Assembly (NCBI GenBank): GCA_013368445.1
Contig: JAACJO010000003.1
Location: 2,232,001-2,296,000 of the forward strand
Source of the DNA: Leucocoprinus leucothites
Lineage: Eukaryota > Basidiomycota > Agaricomycetes > Agaricales > Agaricaceae
Reading direction: 5' to 3'
DNA length: 64,000 bases
Under the pieces are notes generated by a model. That model made no database searches. It was not told where the DNA came from and saw nothing but the letters and a program-made list of their open reading frames with translations. A program made the translations under genes and the position numbers. Of this stretch, positions 1 to 11,223 are shown piece by piece. Numbering within the stretch: position 1 is the stretch's first letter; each line of letters begins with the position of its first letter.

Positions 1-2046
1 AAAAATTACCCATCATATGTACCACCTCTGGAAGATCCATTAACAGTGGTCAGATGTGCATTCAGAAGGGGAGACCCTCTTCTTGAAAATTTAGATCAAC
101 CACAGGATCAGCCTTCTCTGATCAGAGTTCTACCAGAAAGGCCTCAACAAAATAGGAAACCCCCTTTTTGTGAAGGTAACATATATGGAGAAAGAGAACA
201 TCCAGTCCAAGCTCTTATAAATAGAAGTCCCATATTCAAAAATCTTTGTATTCAAAGACAGAGAAGCCATGACTTCGATAGAGCAATACAAAATAGGACA
301 ACAGATCAAATTCCTTCACAAAGTACTCCTGATACAAATCAAGGAGGAGATGAAAGCCCAATGAATATCAGCAAAAACAATAATACTGAATCAGCTTTAA
401 TGGCTCATCTTAACAAACTTTGTAAAGAAGAAGGGATACAATTTATTGATTATCTATGTGCTTGCAAAGTTGAGGATGACTTAACTCCAAAAAAGTTCTC
501 AGACTTAGCAAGACTTCCTCCAGACATTTCTAAACAATGGATGGAAGCATGCATGGAGGAATTGAATGCTTTGGAAAATAGAAAGGTGTATTCTATTACC
601 AAACTTCCAGAAGGAAGGAAAGCAGTCAAGAATTGATAGGTATTTACTCCTAAATCAGATGGGTGAAAATGTGCTCGACTGGTTGCCAAAGGATTTTCCC
701 AGGTAGAGGGAATTGACTTTGATGAACTCTTTAGTCCTGTAGTCCAATATGAGACAACTCATCTTATATTTGCACTTGCAGCTCTTCATGACTGGGACAT
801 ATTTGGTCTAGATGTGAAAACTGCATATCTTTATGGACAACTCAATGAAGAGATATATATGGAGATGCCTGAAGGTTTTGAAATGAAATTGGCACCTCTA
901 GGGAGCATTCTTAAACTGGAATGGTCACTTTATGGACTAAAGCAGTCTAGATATCAATGGTGGACTGAACTTTCTTCTTATATGGAAGAATTGGGCTTTA
1001 CACATTCTACCATTAATGCTGGAGTATACTATATGTGTGATGAATTGACAAATCAGTTGATTGTTGCCTTAGTATATGTAGATGACGCTAAGTTCATAGG
1101 ACCAAAAGGTTCTAAACTTCTTGCTGAAAAGAAAGCAGCATTTATGAAGAAGTGGGAATGTTGTGACTTAGGACCTGATGCAGAGTTCTTAGGAATGACT
1201 ATAACTCATGATCGAAAAAAGTGAGAACTTTTGATAGATCAAACAGTTTATCTAAAGAAAATCTTAGAGAGATTTAAAGTTTCTGGCTATGAAGAAACTC
1301 CACTTCCTCACAGATATATCTTTGTGAAAAATGAAGAACAAGTGAGTCCCAAATTCACTAATACTTATCAGCAATTAGTCAGATCAATCATGTATTTGAT
1401 GATTGGTACAAGACCAGATATTGGTTTTGCTACTGTTAAATTATCACAATACATGACCAACCCATCTGCCACTCATTATAGAGCAGGTATACACTTACTT
1501 CGATATTTGAATCGAACATAGAATTATAATATCACATATATATCTTCTGGAGTTCAATTCAAAGGTAAACAACCAATTATTGATGTATGAGCATATTCAG
1601 ATTCGGATTGGGCTCAAGATCCAAACACTCGATTGAGCATAACAGGCAATATTGTCTTGTTAGGAAATGCACCAATATCTTGGTCTTCTCAAAGACAAAA
1701 GTCTGTAGCAACATCTTCAACTGAAGCTGAATATATGGCAATATCTGATACAGGCAAACAACTTGTTTGGATATCCAATCTCTTATGAGAAATGGGGATA
1801 ATGATCGATTCTCCTATTTTATTTGGAGATAATATGGGTTCAAAGTTTTGGGCCGAAAACCCAGTAACTGAGAAACATTCTAAACATGTTGATATTCATT
1901 ATCATGTCATAAGGCAATGGGTCACACAAGGGAAACTTGTAATAGATTTTATCGAAGGGAAAAATAACCCTGCCAATTTATTAACTAAAAATCTGGATCA
2001 TATTCTCTTCAAACGATTCCTATCTTACTATCTTACTATGGTTTAA
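1..2046 (+). pseudogene. Ty1/copia retrotransposon pol, 3' part (reverse transcriptase and RNase H), decayed
   Basis: One reading frame runs from base 1 to the TAA at 2044-2046 without a frameshift. It shows copia reverse transcriptase (FDELFSPVV, the catalytic YVDD within VALVYVDDAKF near 1075-1090), then copia RNase H (AYSDSDWA, STEAEY) and the usual copia tail (NPANLLTKNL). The frame is open at base 1, so gag, protease and integrase lie to the left of the window. Seven in-frame stops break it: TGA at 634, 664, 1222, 1588 and 1786, TAG at 637 and 1519. The TGAs mostly sit where the family has arginine, as expected from CGA to TGA change. In life pol copies the element RNA in cytoplasmic particles; this copy cannot make a full protein. 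Family assignment is firm. Confidence 0.93.
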
Positions 2047-2063
2047 GGTTCCTCTAAAGCTTC

Positions 2064-2076
2064 AAGCAAGGAGGAG
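2064..2076 (+). other. Polypurine tract of the copia element
   Basis: A 13-base, almost pure purine run (AAGCAAGGAGGAG) lies 17 bases after the pol stop and directly before TGTTGTG, the expected start of the 3' LTR. It fits the plus-strand primer site of an LTR retrotransposon. Confidence 0.8.
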
Positions 2077-2382
2077 TGTTGTGAAAGTACTAGATGCTCT
2101 AACAAAGTGCCCTATGGGCTTGCCCTTAGTGAGCATGAGAACCTTTCCAATAATTGCTCTCAGACTATTCTAGGATTGATACTATCATAGATCAGTACTT
2201 GTAATTATGATCTGATCATTATGTCTTAGTATATTCCACGATATGTAGTATGACAGTATATGATATCCATAGAGTAATAGTTAGTCAAAATGACTCAGTA
2301 TCAAGCCAACTGTGAGTCAGGATGACATACATGACTAATAATGAGTCAGAACGACTTAAACATAGTCAGAATGATTATGATA

Positions 2383-3974
2383 CAGTGGCTCAAAAAACTG
2401 TCCCAATGTTTTCGCATTTTGGACATATTTGCTAATACCAGGGCAGGTATATGGCCTAGCATCCTGAGAATATTCACACAGGTACCTTGACATATTGGGA
2501 GCATATATTCCCATGATCACATGACCTTGTCCATCAATGAATTAGTAATGAATTATTAAAAATATCTACTCATTGGGACAGTTTTTTGACCCCCTGTCAG
2601 CCTCCCAGTATCTATCTTGTAACATGCCAGGGGAGCATCAGGGCAGGTGTGGGAGTAGTAAACAAGATCATGTGACCTTGGTTGACATGTTGAGATGGCT
2701 ACAACTGTCTTTCTTCCTGCCACTACATCATGAAAGCTATCTCCTCTACCTAATACTCCCAAGTCACTTCTCTTCTCAAAGATGGCTATTCCTTGTGCCA
2801 TATTGAACATAAAACTGGTCTAGGCAAGTCTACTGTTGGGAGGATCAATAAAGAAGTTGATGGGGACAAGGAAAACAACAAGGGAGGACGTCCTTCCAAG
2901 CTTTCTCCTCATGATAAAAAAGCAATAATTCACCAAATAATCTCTGGAAAGCTAGATAATGCTGTCCAGGCTACAAATTTCATTAACTCTACTCTGTCTG
3001 ACCCTGTCACACCCCAAACTGTCAGAAATACCCTTCAGGATAATGGATTTTGCTCTGTAACCAAGATCAAATGACCTCTACTCAAAAAGCAACATTGTGA
3101 GGAATGCCTTGACTCTGCACATGAACATAGGAATTGGACAGTGGAGGACTGGAAGAGGGTGTTGTGGACAGATGAAACAAAGATCAACAGGATTGGGTCA
3201 GATGGAAAGGTGTATACCTGGAAGGAGAGGGGGGAACCACTGTCAGATAGGACCACTCTCCCTACTGTCAAACATGGAGGAGGTGGTAACATGATGGTGT
3301 GGGGGTGTATGGGGTGGAATGGGGTAGGAAAGTTGATTGAGGTTCAAGGGAATATGGATGCAGTGAAATACTGCGAGATTTTGGACAATGGGGTGGTGGA
3401 AAGCTTTGAAAAGTTGGAGATGGAGGAGGAGGAAAGGATATTCCAGCAGGATAATGACCCAAAACACACCTCAAAACTGGGACAACAATGGTTTGTGGAC
3501 AACAACATTCAAGTTCTATCATGCCCTGCACAATGCCCTGACCTAAATCCCATTGAACACCTCTGGACCTACCTGAAGGACCAGCTGAAGGTATATGAAA
3601 GACCACCTAAGGAGTATTTGAATTGTGGGAGAGGCTAGTAGAGGAGTGGAATAAGATTCCAGCAGAAAGGTGCCAAAGGCTGATAGAAACCATGCCCAGA
3701 AGGATTGAGGCAGTTGTCAGGGCAAGAGGAGGTCATACAAAGTATTGAGTAGGTAGATAACAGAGGGTCAAAAAACTGTCCCAATGAGTAGATATTTTCG
3801 ATAATTCATTAATAATTCATTGATGGACAAGGTCATGTGATCATGGGAATATATGTTCCCAATATGTCAAGGTACCTGTGTGAATATTTTCAGGATGCTA
3901 GGCCATATATCTGCCCTGGTATTAGCAAATATGTCCAAAATGCGAAAACATTGGGACAGTTTTTTGAGCCACTG
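2383..3974 (+). mobile_element. Tc1/mariner transposon with 214 bp inverted repeats
   Basis: The element is 1,592 bp, flanked by TA at 2381-2382 and 3975-3976, and begins CAGTGGCTCAAAAAACTG with the inverse at its other end. The inverted repeats are 2383-2596 and 3761-3974, both 214 bp. Each repeat also carries at its inner edge an inverted copy of its own outer 25 or so bases. The decayed transposase lies between them. The element sits inside the copia LTR and is therefore younger than the copia insertion. Confidence 0.93.
2730..3748 (+). pseudogene. Tc1-family (DD34E) transposase, inactivated
   Basis: The frame starts at ATG 2730, with an N-terminal helix-turn-helix part (GLGKSTVGRINKEVD), and carries a DDE core. 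The first Asp is in VLWTDETKI, the second in IFQQDNDPKH, and the Glu in NPIEHLW. There are 34 residues between second Asp and Glu, the Tc1 spacing. Damage: TAA at 2751 (probably former CAA), TGA at 3072 (probably former CGA), and a frame shift near 3615, after which the C-terminus (ELWERLVEEWNKIP) continues to the TGA at 3746-3748. The protein would cut and join the 214 bp repeats; this copy is dead. Confidence 0.9.
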
Positions 3975-4529
3975 TACCACAGTATGAGTTGATAGTATAC
4001 GATATATTCTATGACTCAGTAGACATTGTAGAAACATATAAAATATGGACTAGAATTCAGTGGTAGAATAAGTTTTACCAATTCTATTGTGTACAACTAA
4101 ACAACTATCATCATCATTGCTTCACTCAAACTAAACATTCTACATAACTTCACTCAGCTACCATTCTACACTGATCACTTGCCACTACAACTGACTGAAC
4201 TAGTGTTCTTATGAAGTGAGTGTGTCATAGCTTGCTCAGCCACTTTGCACTATGCTGTGTAGCAGCAATTACTGTTTCAACACATCATGGTCTACATCAT
4301 AGTTACCTGAGTCCCCTGACTCATACTTACCTGGGTCTACTTCCTCTCTGTATATATAGACTCCTAGGTAGAGTGTACTCCTTATACTTTACCAATTGTA
4401 TCTTTCCCTTTATCATTTTCAAGCCTTTGCCAAAGTTGCAACCTGAGTTCCAATGAAGGTCATAATAAATAGAATATATTTAAACTCAGAATAAATCAGA
4501 AGGATAATACTCAGATTGCTATTCCAACA

Positions 4530-5627
4530 AAATGTGCAACCAGGGAATTGAGAAGCATGCAACATGCTCCCAAATCAATATAAACATATGAAAACCAAAG
4601 CAGTGTAAATTGTAGCTGAGACTCAAGGAGAAAAGAAGAACATCTATCACATTTGTGTTGAATGGCTGGCTACATATGGTGCTGGAAAATAGCGAAACAC
4701 ATTTGAATTTCGCTTATGTAATCATTTTGACCATTGAATAAATAAGTTAAGGTAGGGAGCATACAAACCCTACTAATGTCATGTAGGCAGTGTGATGGTG
4801 CCTAAATTGGGAGAAAAAGCGCAAAAACACGATTTTTAGCTTGATTAGACACCTGAGTCTAAATTGAGCTTCATGATTTTGTGTATAAAGATGAAATATA
4901 GAGGATTATCAGCTAATTTTTGAGTTTATGGTCAAAATGTAGGGGGAGTTCCAAAAACTGTGGAGCCAGACATGCCAACACCCCACCTACTATGCTGCCA
5001 CTCACAAAGTTTGTCAAGAGTAGGCTTGCAGACTTCAAAGGTACTGCTAAGAGGGTTTTTCGTGAAGATCATCTTGAAGCCAACACACTGGCAGCCCTTG
5101 ATGGTGTCCCCCTTCAGTCAATCCAAAAGTGAGTAGTGCTAAGACATGTGACTGTTGATTTATCCCTTAGGCTGATGTATATCTTATTAGATTTAGTGTT
5201 AGATTGCAATGATTCCTTGATGCATACTCCAGAGGCCTCAACAGCAGACAGGCTGCTTGGGCAACATGCAAATATTGTGGTCACCAAGTCTTACCAATGA
5301 TGATCAATGATCCTCAAAGAATTGGATAGGAACCAAATTTCCTAGAATGTTTTGAGGACTCTGCTCTCATTTATTGGTTAAATGAAGCGAAAATTTGTAT
5401 ATATACTTCTAGACCTATTTACTACAAAACATTGGAGCTACATTTATTATTCTTAGCCTAGTTTGCATATGATGGGGTGTTTTCTAGATTTCTTCCCAGT
5501 TTGGCTAGATTGTCACAATCAAGGTCACTTCACATGATGTTAGTGGGGTTTGTATGCTCCCTACCTTACCAAGAAAACAAAATAGGAAATGGATTACCAT
5601 GCATGACAGAATTTGTGGTGCCTTCTC
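4530..5627 (+). repeat. Diverged copy of the 20.5-20.7 kb sequence, broken by insertions
   Basis: Bases 4530 to about 4662 match 20510 to about 20640, and 5569 to about 5618 match about 20649-20708, in the same orientation. Between them lie about 85 unmatched bases and then the 4750-5566 element. The copy has lost nearly every CG of the 20.5 kb version: GCGCAACC there reads GTGCAACC here, ATCGCATTCGCATTGA reads ATCACATTTGTGTTGA. It is the target into which the copia element inserted. It could be a segmental duplicate or part of a dispersed repeat; these two copies alone do not decide. Confidence 0.8.
4750..5566 (+). mobile_element. Non-autonomous TA-flanked element, deletion derivative of the DDE family at 8303-11223
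   Basis: The element is 817 bp with TA at 4748-4749 and 5567-5568. About 35 bp at each end are inverted and similar, beginning AGGTAGGGAGCATACAAACC. Inside, only the end of the transposase survives: LDGVPLQSIQ at about 5100-5130, then after an intron-like gap DAYSRGLN and QAAWA at about 5220-5270. The tips resemble those of the 8303-11223 element (AGGTAGAG), and both interiors come from the same transposase family, so this is probably an internally deleted relative. One TGA stands at an expected Arg codon just before FLDAY. Confidence 0.85.
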
Positions 5628-8302
5628 AGGACCCCCATTAATTAGGTGCTAAGCCTGATTCCAGATTTCGAATTTTTATCTGCATGCTTTTTGGTCAAAA
5701 TTTATCCACATTGGCACCAAGCTGTCCTAGACTGGGCTCAACCAGAAGGAAAAGAAAATCTCAGATCCAAATAAGACAGGGCCCAATTTCATCCTATTAT
5801 GGTCAAGACAAGGGGTTGGCATTAGTTGACTTGGTAGCCATCTGGCCATTCTTTCAGTAAGTTTTTGCCTTGGACTCAAGCACATCAAGCCTTGGGCACA
5901 TCAAGTCCCCCCTTATCCTGCCTCTACCAATACTCCAATATAGGGTTTCCTGATTCACGAAATTGATAAGATCCTGTAAATAAATCCATATCTGTACTGA
6001 GGCCATCACAACATGATATGTGAAAATATGGTATTACCATTAAAAAGTCATGATATTGATGACACAATGGTAAGCTATATCCAGTGTACAGTATGGTAGG
6101 TTAGGCCAGGGCTTCATTAAATAAGTACCAAGGATCATGTAGCCAACACTACACTATGACTATGTTGATCTAGGTTTTGGAATGAACCTCCAATCCCAAC
6201 AATCAGTGGTTGAAGCTTGTACATAGTGATTTTTTCGAAAATGTGAGCAAAAATGCGATGATGACCGACTTGACTCAATGAAAGATACACAGGTTAGGTA
6301 TATTGTCTTGCATTTTCATTTCTTCTCTGGATTCTCTCCTGCTCTTGTTTCCTTTGGTAGCATGGTGCTGTTTTCATGGGTACATCATGTTCAGTTAGAA
6401 TGCAGAACTATGCTTCAGGAGTGATGTGCTGCCCTTGGTTTCTATTTGCCATTAAGTGATTAGCCTGGGAGCAAGAGCATCACCCACTACTTTAAACACA
6501 TAAATTTTGTATTGTTCCGATATTTTATGTAACAATGAATCAGGTAATAGGTTCACTGCACATCCTTGGACTATCATACTGTTTGTTTTTATTTTTGAGG
6601 TAGTAATACAACTATCATCTCCAATAGTCATGTTTGCAAAACAATACAGAATTAGAGAAACAGAGAATATGGCTCAACCACTCCAACTTAGGCCTTCTTC
6701 AATGGGTATTAAGCCTTGGGGCAATAGTACACATAAGGAAGGAGTGCTTAGCCAGTAGAGATAAGAGATGAAGACATAAGGTTTTATTAAATCGATGATA
6801 TACCTATGTGGCTTTTACAGTTTGTATTAGCTGCATTTGGAATAGGCGACCATTATCACTAGTCCTGTTGACTACATAAATACTAAGAAACTTTTATTAT
6901 TACACTTATGCACTTGACACAGTGGACACAAGGTACCTCCAGAGTGTGGTGGGCACAGGAAGATGGCAGTATAGGGTGCTCTGGGCTGGTGGTCTGCTCT
7001 ACTGCCCAGGAGGCCATCAAATTGGTTTTGTAACCAGCCAGGCCTTATTTGGAACTGAGGTTTTCTTTTCTTTCTGGTACATCCCTGTCCTAGACCCCAT
7101 ATTTTTATCTGCATATGAACTCAGGGTCAAGGCACTTAAGTTATAATTGGCCTTTTTTTCCCTTCTTTTTTTCCCCTTAGTTCTCTGCTTCATTTTCATG
7201 GTCAGGACCACCATTAAAGAATGCATGTAACATTATTTAGTAAGTCAAATCATGGGTGTAAAATAGACATTGCAAGAAAACCCATCAGACATCAATCCTT
7301 ATTTGTGATCCTCTGCCAAAAAAGCTCCAGAGTTACAACTATATTTTGGATCTGATTTTGCAGGGACCAAAAGACCTCGAAATCAGCTTGATTGACCTTC
7401 AGTAATGTACCATTTGATTCCAGAATATATATTAAGGAATAAAGAAAAGCTTGCTTGCTAGGCAGTGTGGGTGACATGACCTGATGTCCATCATTGTTTG
7501 GGGGTTGAAGACTGAAGCATCGTAATGCTTTAACATTGCCAAGTTCTTCCCTGATTTCGGGGAGATGGAATTCGAGGAAGGATTTAGCAGGCAAGGTGGG
7601 AATAGGGAAATATTTGCAAACAAATACTTTGGGTATTTTGCATAGTGTCTTGCAGTAGTGCTGAACTCCAGTTTTTATGTTGATGGGGTCTCATGGGTAT
7701 TTCTTGCCCTTACCAGTCCATTCATTTTTGTCAAAAGATTAACTTTTCAGCCATCTTTAGGCAGCAATACACTAAAGCCTCTTACAAATTTACTTGCTGA
7801 TACCTGGGGGTCTTAGTACCCTGGGAATATATTGTAACCTGGGTAGGGTCAGCTGAAAGTGGAAAGTTTATCTGCATACACTTATCAGACCTCCCCTCAG
7901 ACTGCTACAGTAATTGACCACTCTTATATACACCATCACTCACTTGTACACTACCCTTTTCTTGGCGATATTGGCTGTTTTTCATGAGATTTTTTGGTGC
8001 TCTCATGTCACAGAGGCCAGCCAGATAGGTTCTCAACAAAAGAAAAGCTCAACAATGTGTTTCCTCATATGGAGTCAGCTATTCTCTGAGTTTTTCATGA
8101 TTCTCCAAATATTATACAGTAAATTCCTGGCCCGCACATGCACTTCAAGCCACAATCTTTGGCTTCATGCATGATATCCAATGTGTTGATTGTGCAGTCA
8201 AAATTTGGTGGCTATTGGGGACCTACTGCATTGTCAAGATCAAAATCCTTGTTTTCAAGGTCACCTGTACAGTAGAAATGTGATGGAATGTGACATCACC
8301 TA

Positions 8303-11223
8303 AGGTAGAGCCCATGTGGGATGGGCAACATCACATGACATGTGACAAATGTGACCCGCTGAGCTTGTCCTCCCTCAATACTGTCAAGTAAGATTAAGTA
8401 TTGTAGTACTGAGCACGAGATGTAATAAGAACAATGGGAAAGGCTTAACTATCATTGGATATAAGCTGAATGTTGAACAATAAAGGAAAATAGACACTAT
8501 CTGTGAAATTAATATAAAGATGAAGTCTAATCTATCTGGGCCTCCTCAAGCTCTTGAAGGATTGTGTCTGGAACCACTCTATGGCCATAGTACTTTTTGC
8601 AAGCCCAGGCTGCTTGATTTCCATTCAGTCCCTTATGGTATGCATCCATGAACTGGAAAGACCACATCACAAATCTGTGATAGATGGATGAATGAGTATC
8701 CAATTAATACTTCCAGAGATAATGTCTCACCACTGCATACTGGTAAGGGGAACTTTGTCCAGGCATCTGATAACATTATTCTTGAGGTCCTCTTCATTAG
8801 ATGATAGTGGAAGAAGGCGATAAAGCTGCTTTGCATATCCCCAACACTGCTCAATTGGATTGAGCTCACAGTGAAATTTGGGGAGGAAAATGATCTGAAA
8901 GCCTTGGGCTTTTGCATCGTTCTCCAAAAGTGACTCAACTTCGAGGAAATCTGGCTAATAGAATAACAGACAGCGGCAGCAACAGGCTGCAGGCCCATTT
9001 GGATATGGACATTTCTTTAAGGAAGACCCACATTATGCCTTTAGTTTTGATGCTTCTATGTAGCCTTGCTCCAAGAGGATTTGTGCCATTCCTTTGAACT
9101 AGCCTGCCTTCTCATGACCTTCTGGGAAATAAAACATCTGCTCGGTGCCATCTGTAAATTACCCATTAGTCATTTTGATCTTCTTCTTGCAGATATTTCC
9201 ATTAGGAGAGTATTGAGGCTTCCTATTTGAGTCAAGGTCATTGACTTCAACCATAAAGTTTTTGGATGGCTTCTTGGGCATCTGAGTGGCCAAAAGAGTT
9301 GCATCTGGTCGCTTCGAGTGTGTGCTTGTGTTATCAAAAACAAGAACATGATCTTCATCAGGGTAATAACCACTGAGTATGTCCATAGCATCCTTTGCTT
9401 GCTGTCTGATGTTCATGTTATCAAAATACCCATCCCTCCCCTTTCCTGGGCAAAATAGAACTCGGGCAGATTTCTTCCCATCTGGAGAGTGGAGCCAACC
9501 ATATTCAGCTGAAAAGAAGTCAGCACCCATAAATGATGGGCCTTCTCCCTTTGTATAAGGTTTGGCAGTTTCATCTTTGTGAATCCACCATTTACGCTGC
9601 CTGTCATTTGCATAAAATATAGACTCATCATGATGCCAGAAGACTACCCTCCATGTTGTTGAATTAACTGCAGGGAGCACAGAGGCATCTTTGGAGGACC
9701 AATTGAAGATCCGATCTTGAAGCTCCTTCATTCTTGGAAGGAAAATCTCTTGCCGATAAGTGACAACATCGTCACATTCATGGCCATTGACATATTGTCC
9801 TTTTAGGTCATAGTCCCACTGGTAACCCAGTTTGTGCATCCATCGTTTCGCTGTTGAGAGTGATATTGTTCAAGTTCGCTGAAGCCAATCTAGCATTTCT
9901 GGTGTATCCAAGAATTGTACAATGGCTTCAGCACAAATTTCATGACCACTTGGCTTCAATGATTGAAGGTGTTCTTGAATTTTTTGAGCAAGATCTTCAT
10001 CATCAATTAATGACTGGCCAGTTGTTTTCCAGTTAACAACTGGAATCTCTTCTCGATCATTAATGAAGTCTCGAAGCCACTCTCGTAAATGCCGTGCCTT
10101 CTTTTGGCCAGGCTTCTTTGACCCAGGCTTCATATTTCCCAGCAGCTTTGCAACTTGAAGTGATGACTTCATCTATTCCCCATGTGTAGCATCCATCATT
10201 GATAGACATTCAATATAATTTCAACCAAACATAAGCATGGCCTTGAGTCACTTTTGGGTGTGGCTGTCTAACCCTGGTGCTTTGTATGAACGCCTTCAGT
10301 TGCTTTGAGGAGGTTTTAGTATATCCTGGATGTCCTTGCAAGCTTCCTCCACCTGCTCCTTCGTTGGTGGAAATTCATACACCCCTTGTCATTGTGGCAT
10401 CTCGGCAGCCACTTCATCATCTGAATCATCAATCTGATGTTCAATATCTCCTCCACCAGATCTTGTACTTGCTGTCACATTGCCATTGAAGCTTGTTAAT
10501 ATGCTGGAAATGGCACTCAGGGCTCTTCCATGCAGCTCCAAATCAGAAGCTGTGACATTTCGAGCTCTTGAGCTGCCATCACTGTCGTTGGCTGAGGTGT
10601 ATGAAGCACAGTTGATATTCTCGTTGACTGGAATCTCAACCAGTGGTCCACAGAGAGGGTCTGATGAGCTGGCACTTGTCCCTCCTGCTTGCTCAATAGC
10701 TATACCCTCTTGGAGTGACATTTGACTGTCATTATCCTGCCCAGTCTGAGCTCTATTTTAATTTCGAGTTTCTCTTTATTCAGAGGTAGGCTCACCAGTA
10801 CTAGATCAGTTTCATTTTCCTTATTTTTCGCGGATTTTCGACACTTTTCCCATAGATTTGCATGTGAGCTGAGATTTCCAATAGGATTATATTTCCGTTT
10901 GTATTTTTTATGTAGACTGAGGCATAGAATTAAGCAAATTAGAGTTGTGAGCGGTGCGACTCTAATGAGTCTTAAGCTGGTAGTGTAGGTGCCCATTTGC
11001 CTCCTCAGTAAAATAATTGGGGCATGTGGTGATGTTCCTCTATTCAAAATTTACTTACAAGAATACCTGCGTAGTATACTTACGCAGGTATTCTTGTGAA
11101 CAGAATCTCAGAATACATGTATTTGAGGCTGCCCCAATTTTATTTCTATTTTATCCTATTTATTGTCACGTTTTCATCACACTCTGGTCATGTGATGTTG
11201 CCCATCCCGCATGGGCTCTACCT
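8303..11223 (-). mobile_element. Inner element of the nest with a DDE transposase, TA-flanked
   Basis: The element is 2,921 bp, with TA at 8301-8302 and 11224-11225. Its ends read AGGTAGAGCCCATGTGGGAT and, inverted, AGGTAGAGCCCATGCGGGAT; the match continues for about 38 bases with one difference. It carries the transposase remnant on the minus strand. The TA duplication and DDE motifs place it in the Tc1/mariner superfamily in the broad sense. The transposase type (HHDES, HCELNPIEQCWG) is one I know from many mushroom genomes. Confidence 0.88.
8527..10721 (-). pseudogene. DDE transposase of the Agaricomycete type, inactivated by point mutations
   Basis: Read from 10721 down to the TAG at 8527-8529, one frame holds most of the protein. 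It has an acidic N-terminus, FPPTKEQVEEA, LDDEDLA-like IDDEDLA, TISLSTAKRWMH, then the DDE core: Asp in WHHDES, Asp in VLVFDNTSTH, Glu in HCELNPIEQCWG. After an intron (about 8670-8740) it ends QFMDAYHKGLNG and QAAWACKKY. Stops replace residues that are Arg or Gln in the family, for example TGA at 9870-9872 and TAA at 9159-9161, plus TAG codons near 9095 and 8958. Apart from a decayed stretch around 10190-10390 I see no frameshift. It would move the 8303-11223 element and its relatives; this copy is dead. Confidence 0.88.

Larger units (their letters stand above)
2077..4529 (+). repeat. 3' LTR of the copia element, split by a Tc1 element
   Basis: The LTR starts TGTT after the polypurine tract and ends AACA at 4529, a four-base inverted end. 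Leaving out the Tc1 insertion and one TA copy, its own length is about 859 bp (2077-2382 plus 3977-4529). A TATA-like stretch at about 4034-4044 and AATAAA-like sequence near 4462-4470 fit promoter and polyadenylation parts. The right end is supported independently: bases from 4530 match sequence at 20.5 kb, so the flank resumes exactly there. The five bases after the LTR are AAATG, the predicted target duplication; its partner would lie beyond the left edge of the window. Confidence 0.75.

Noticed and set aside
2556..2810. Overlapping frames on both strands at the inner edge of the left Tc1 repeat
   Set aside because: They cross the inverted repeat boundary and lie in other frames than the transposase.
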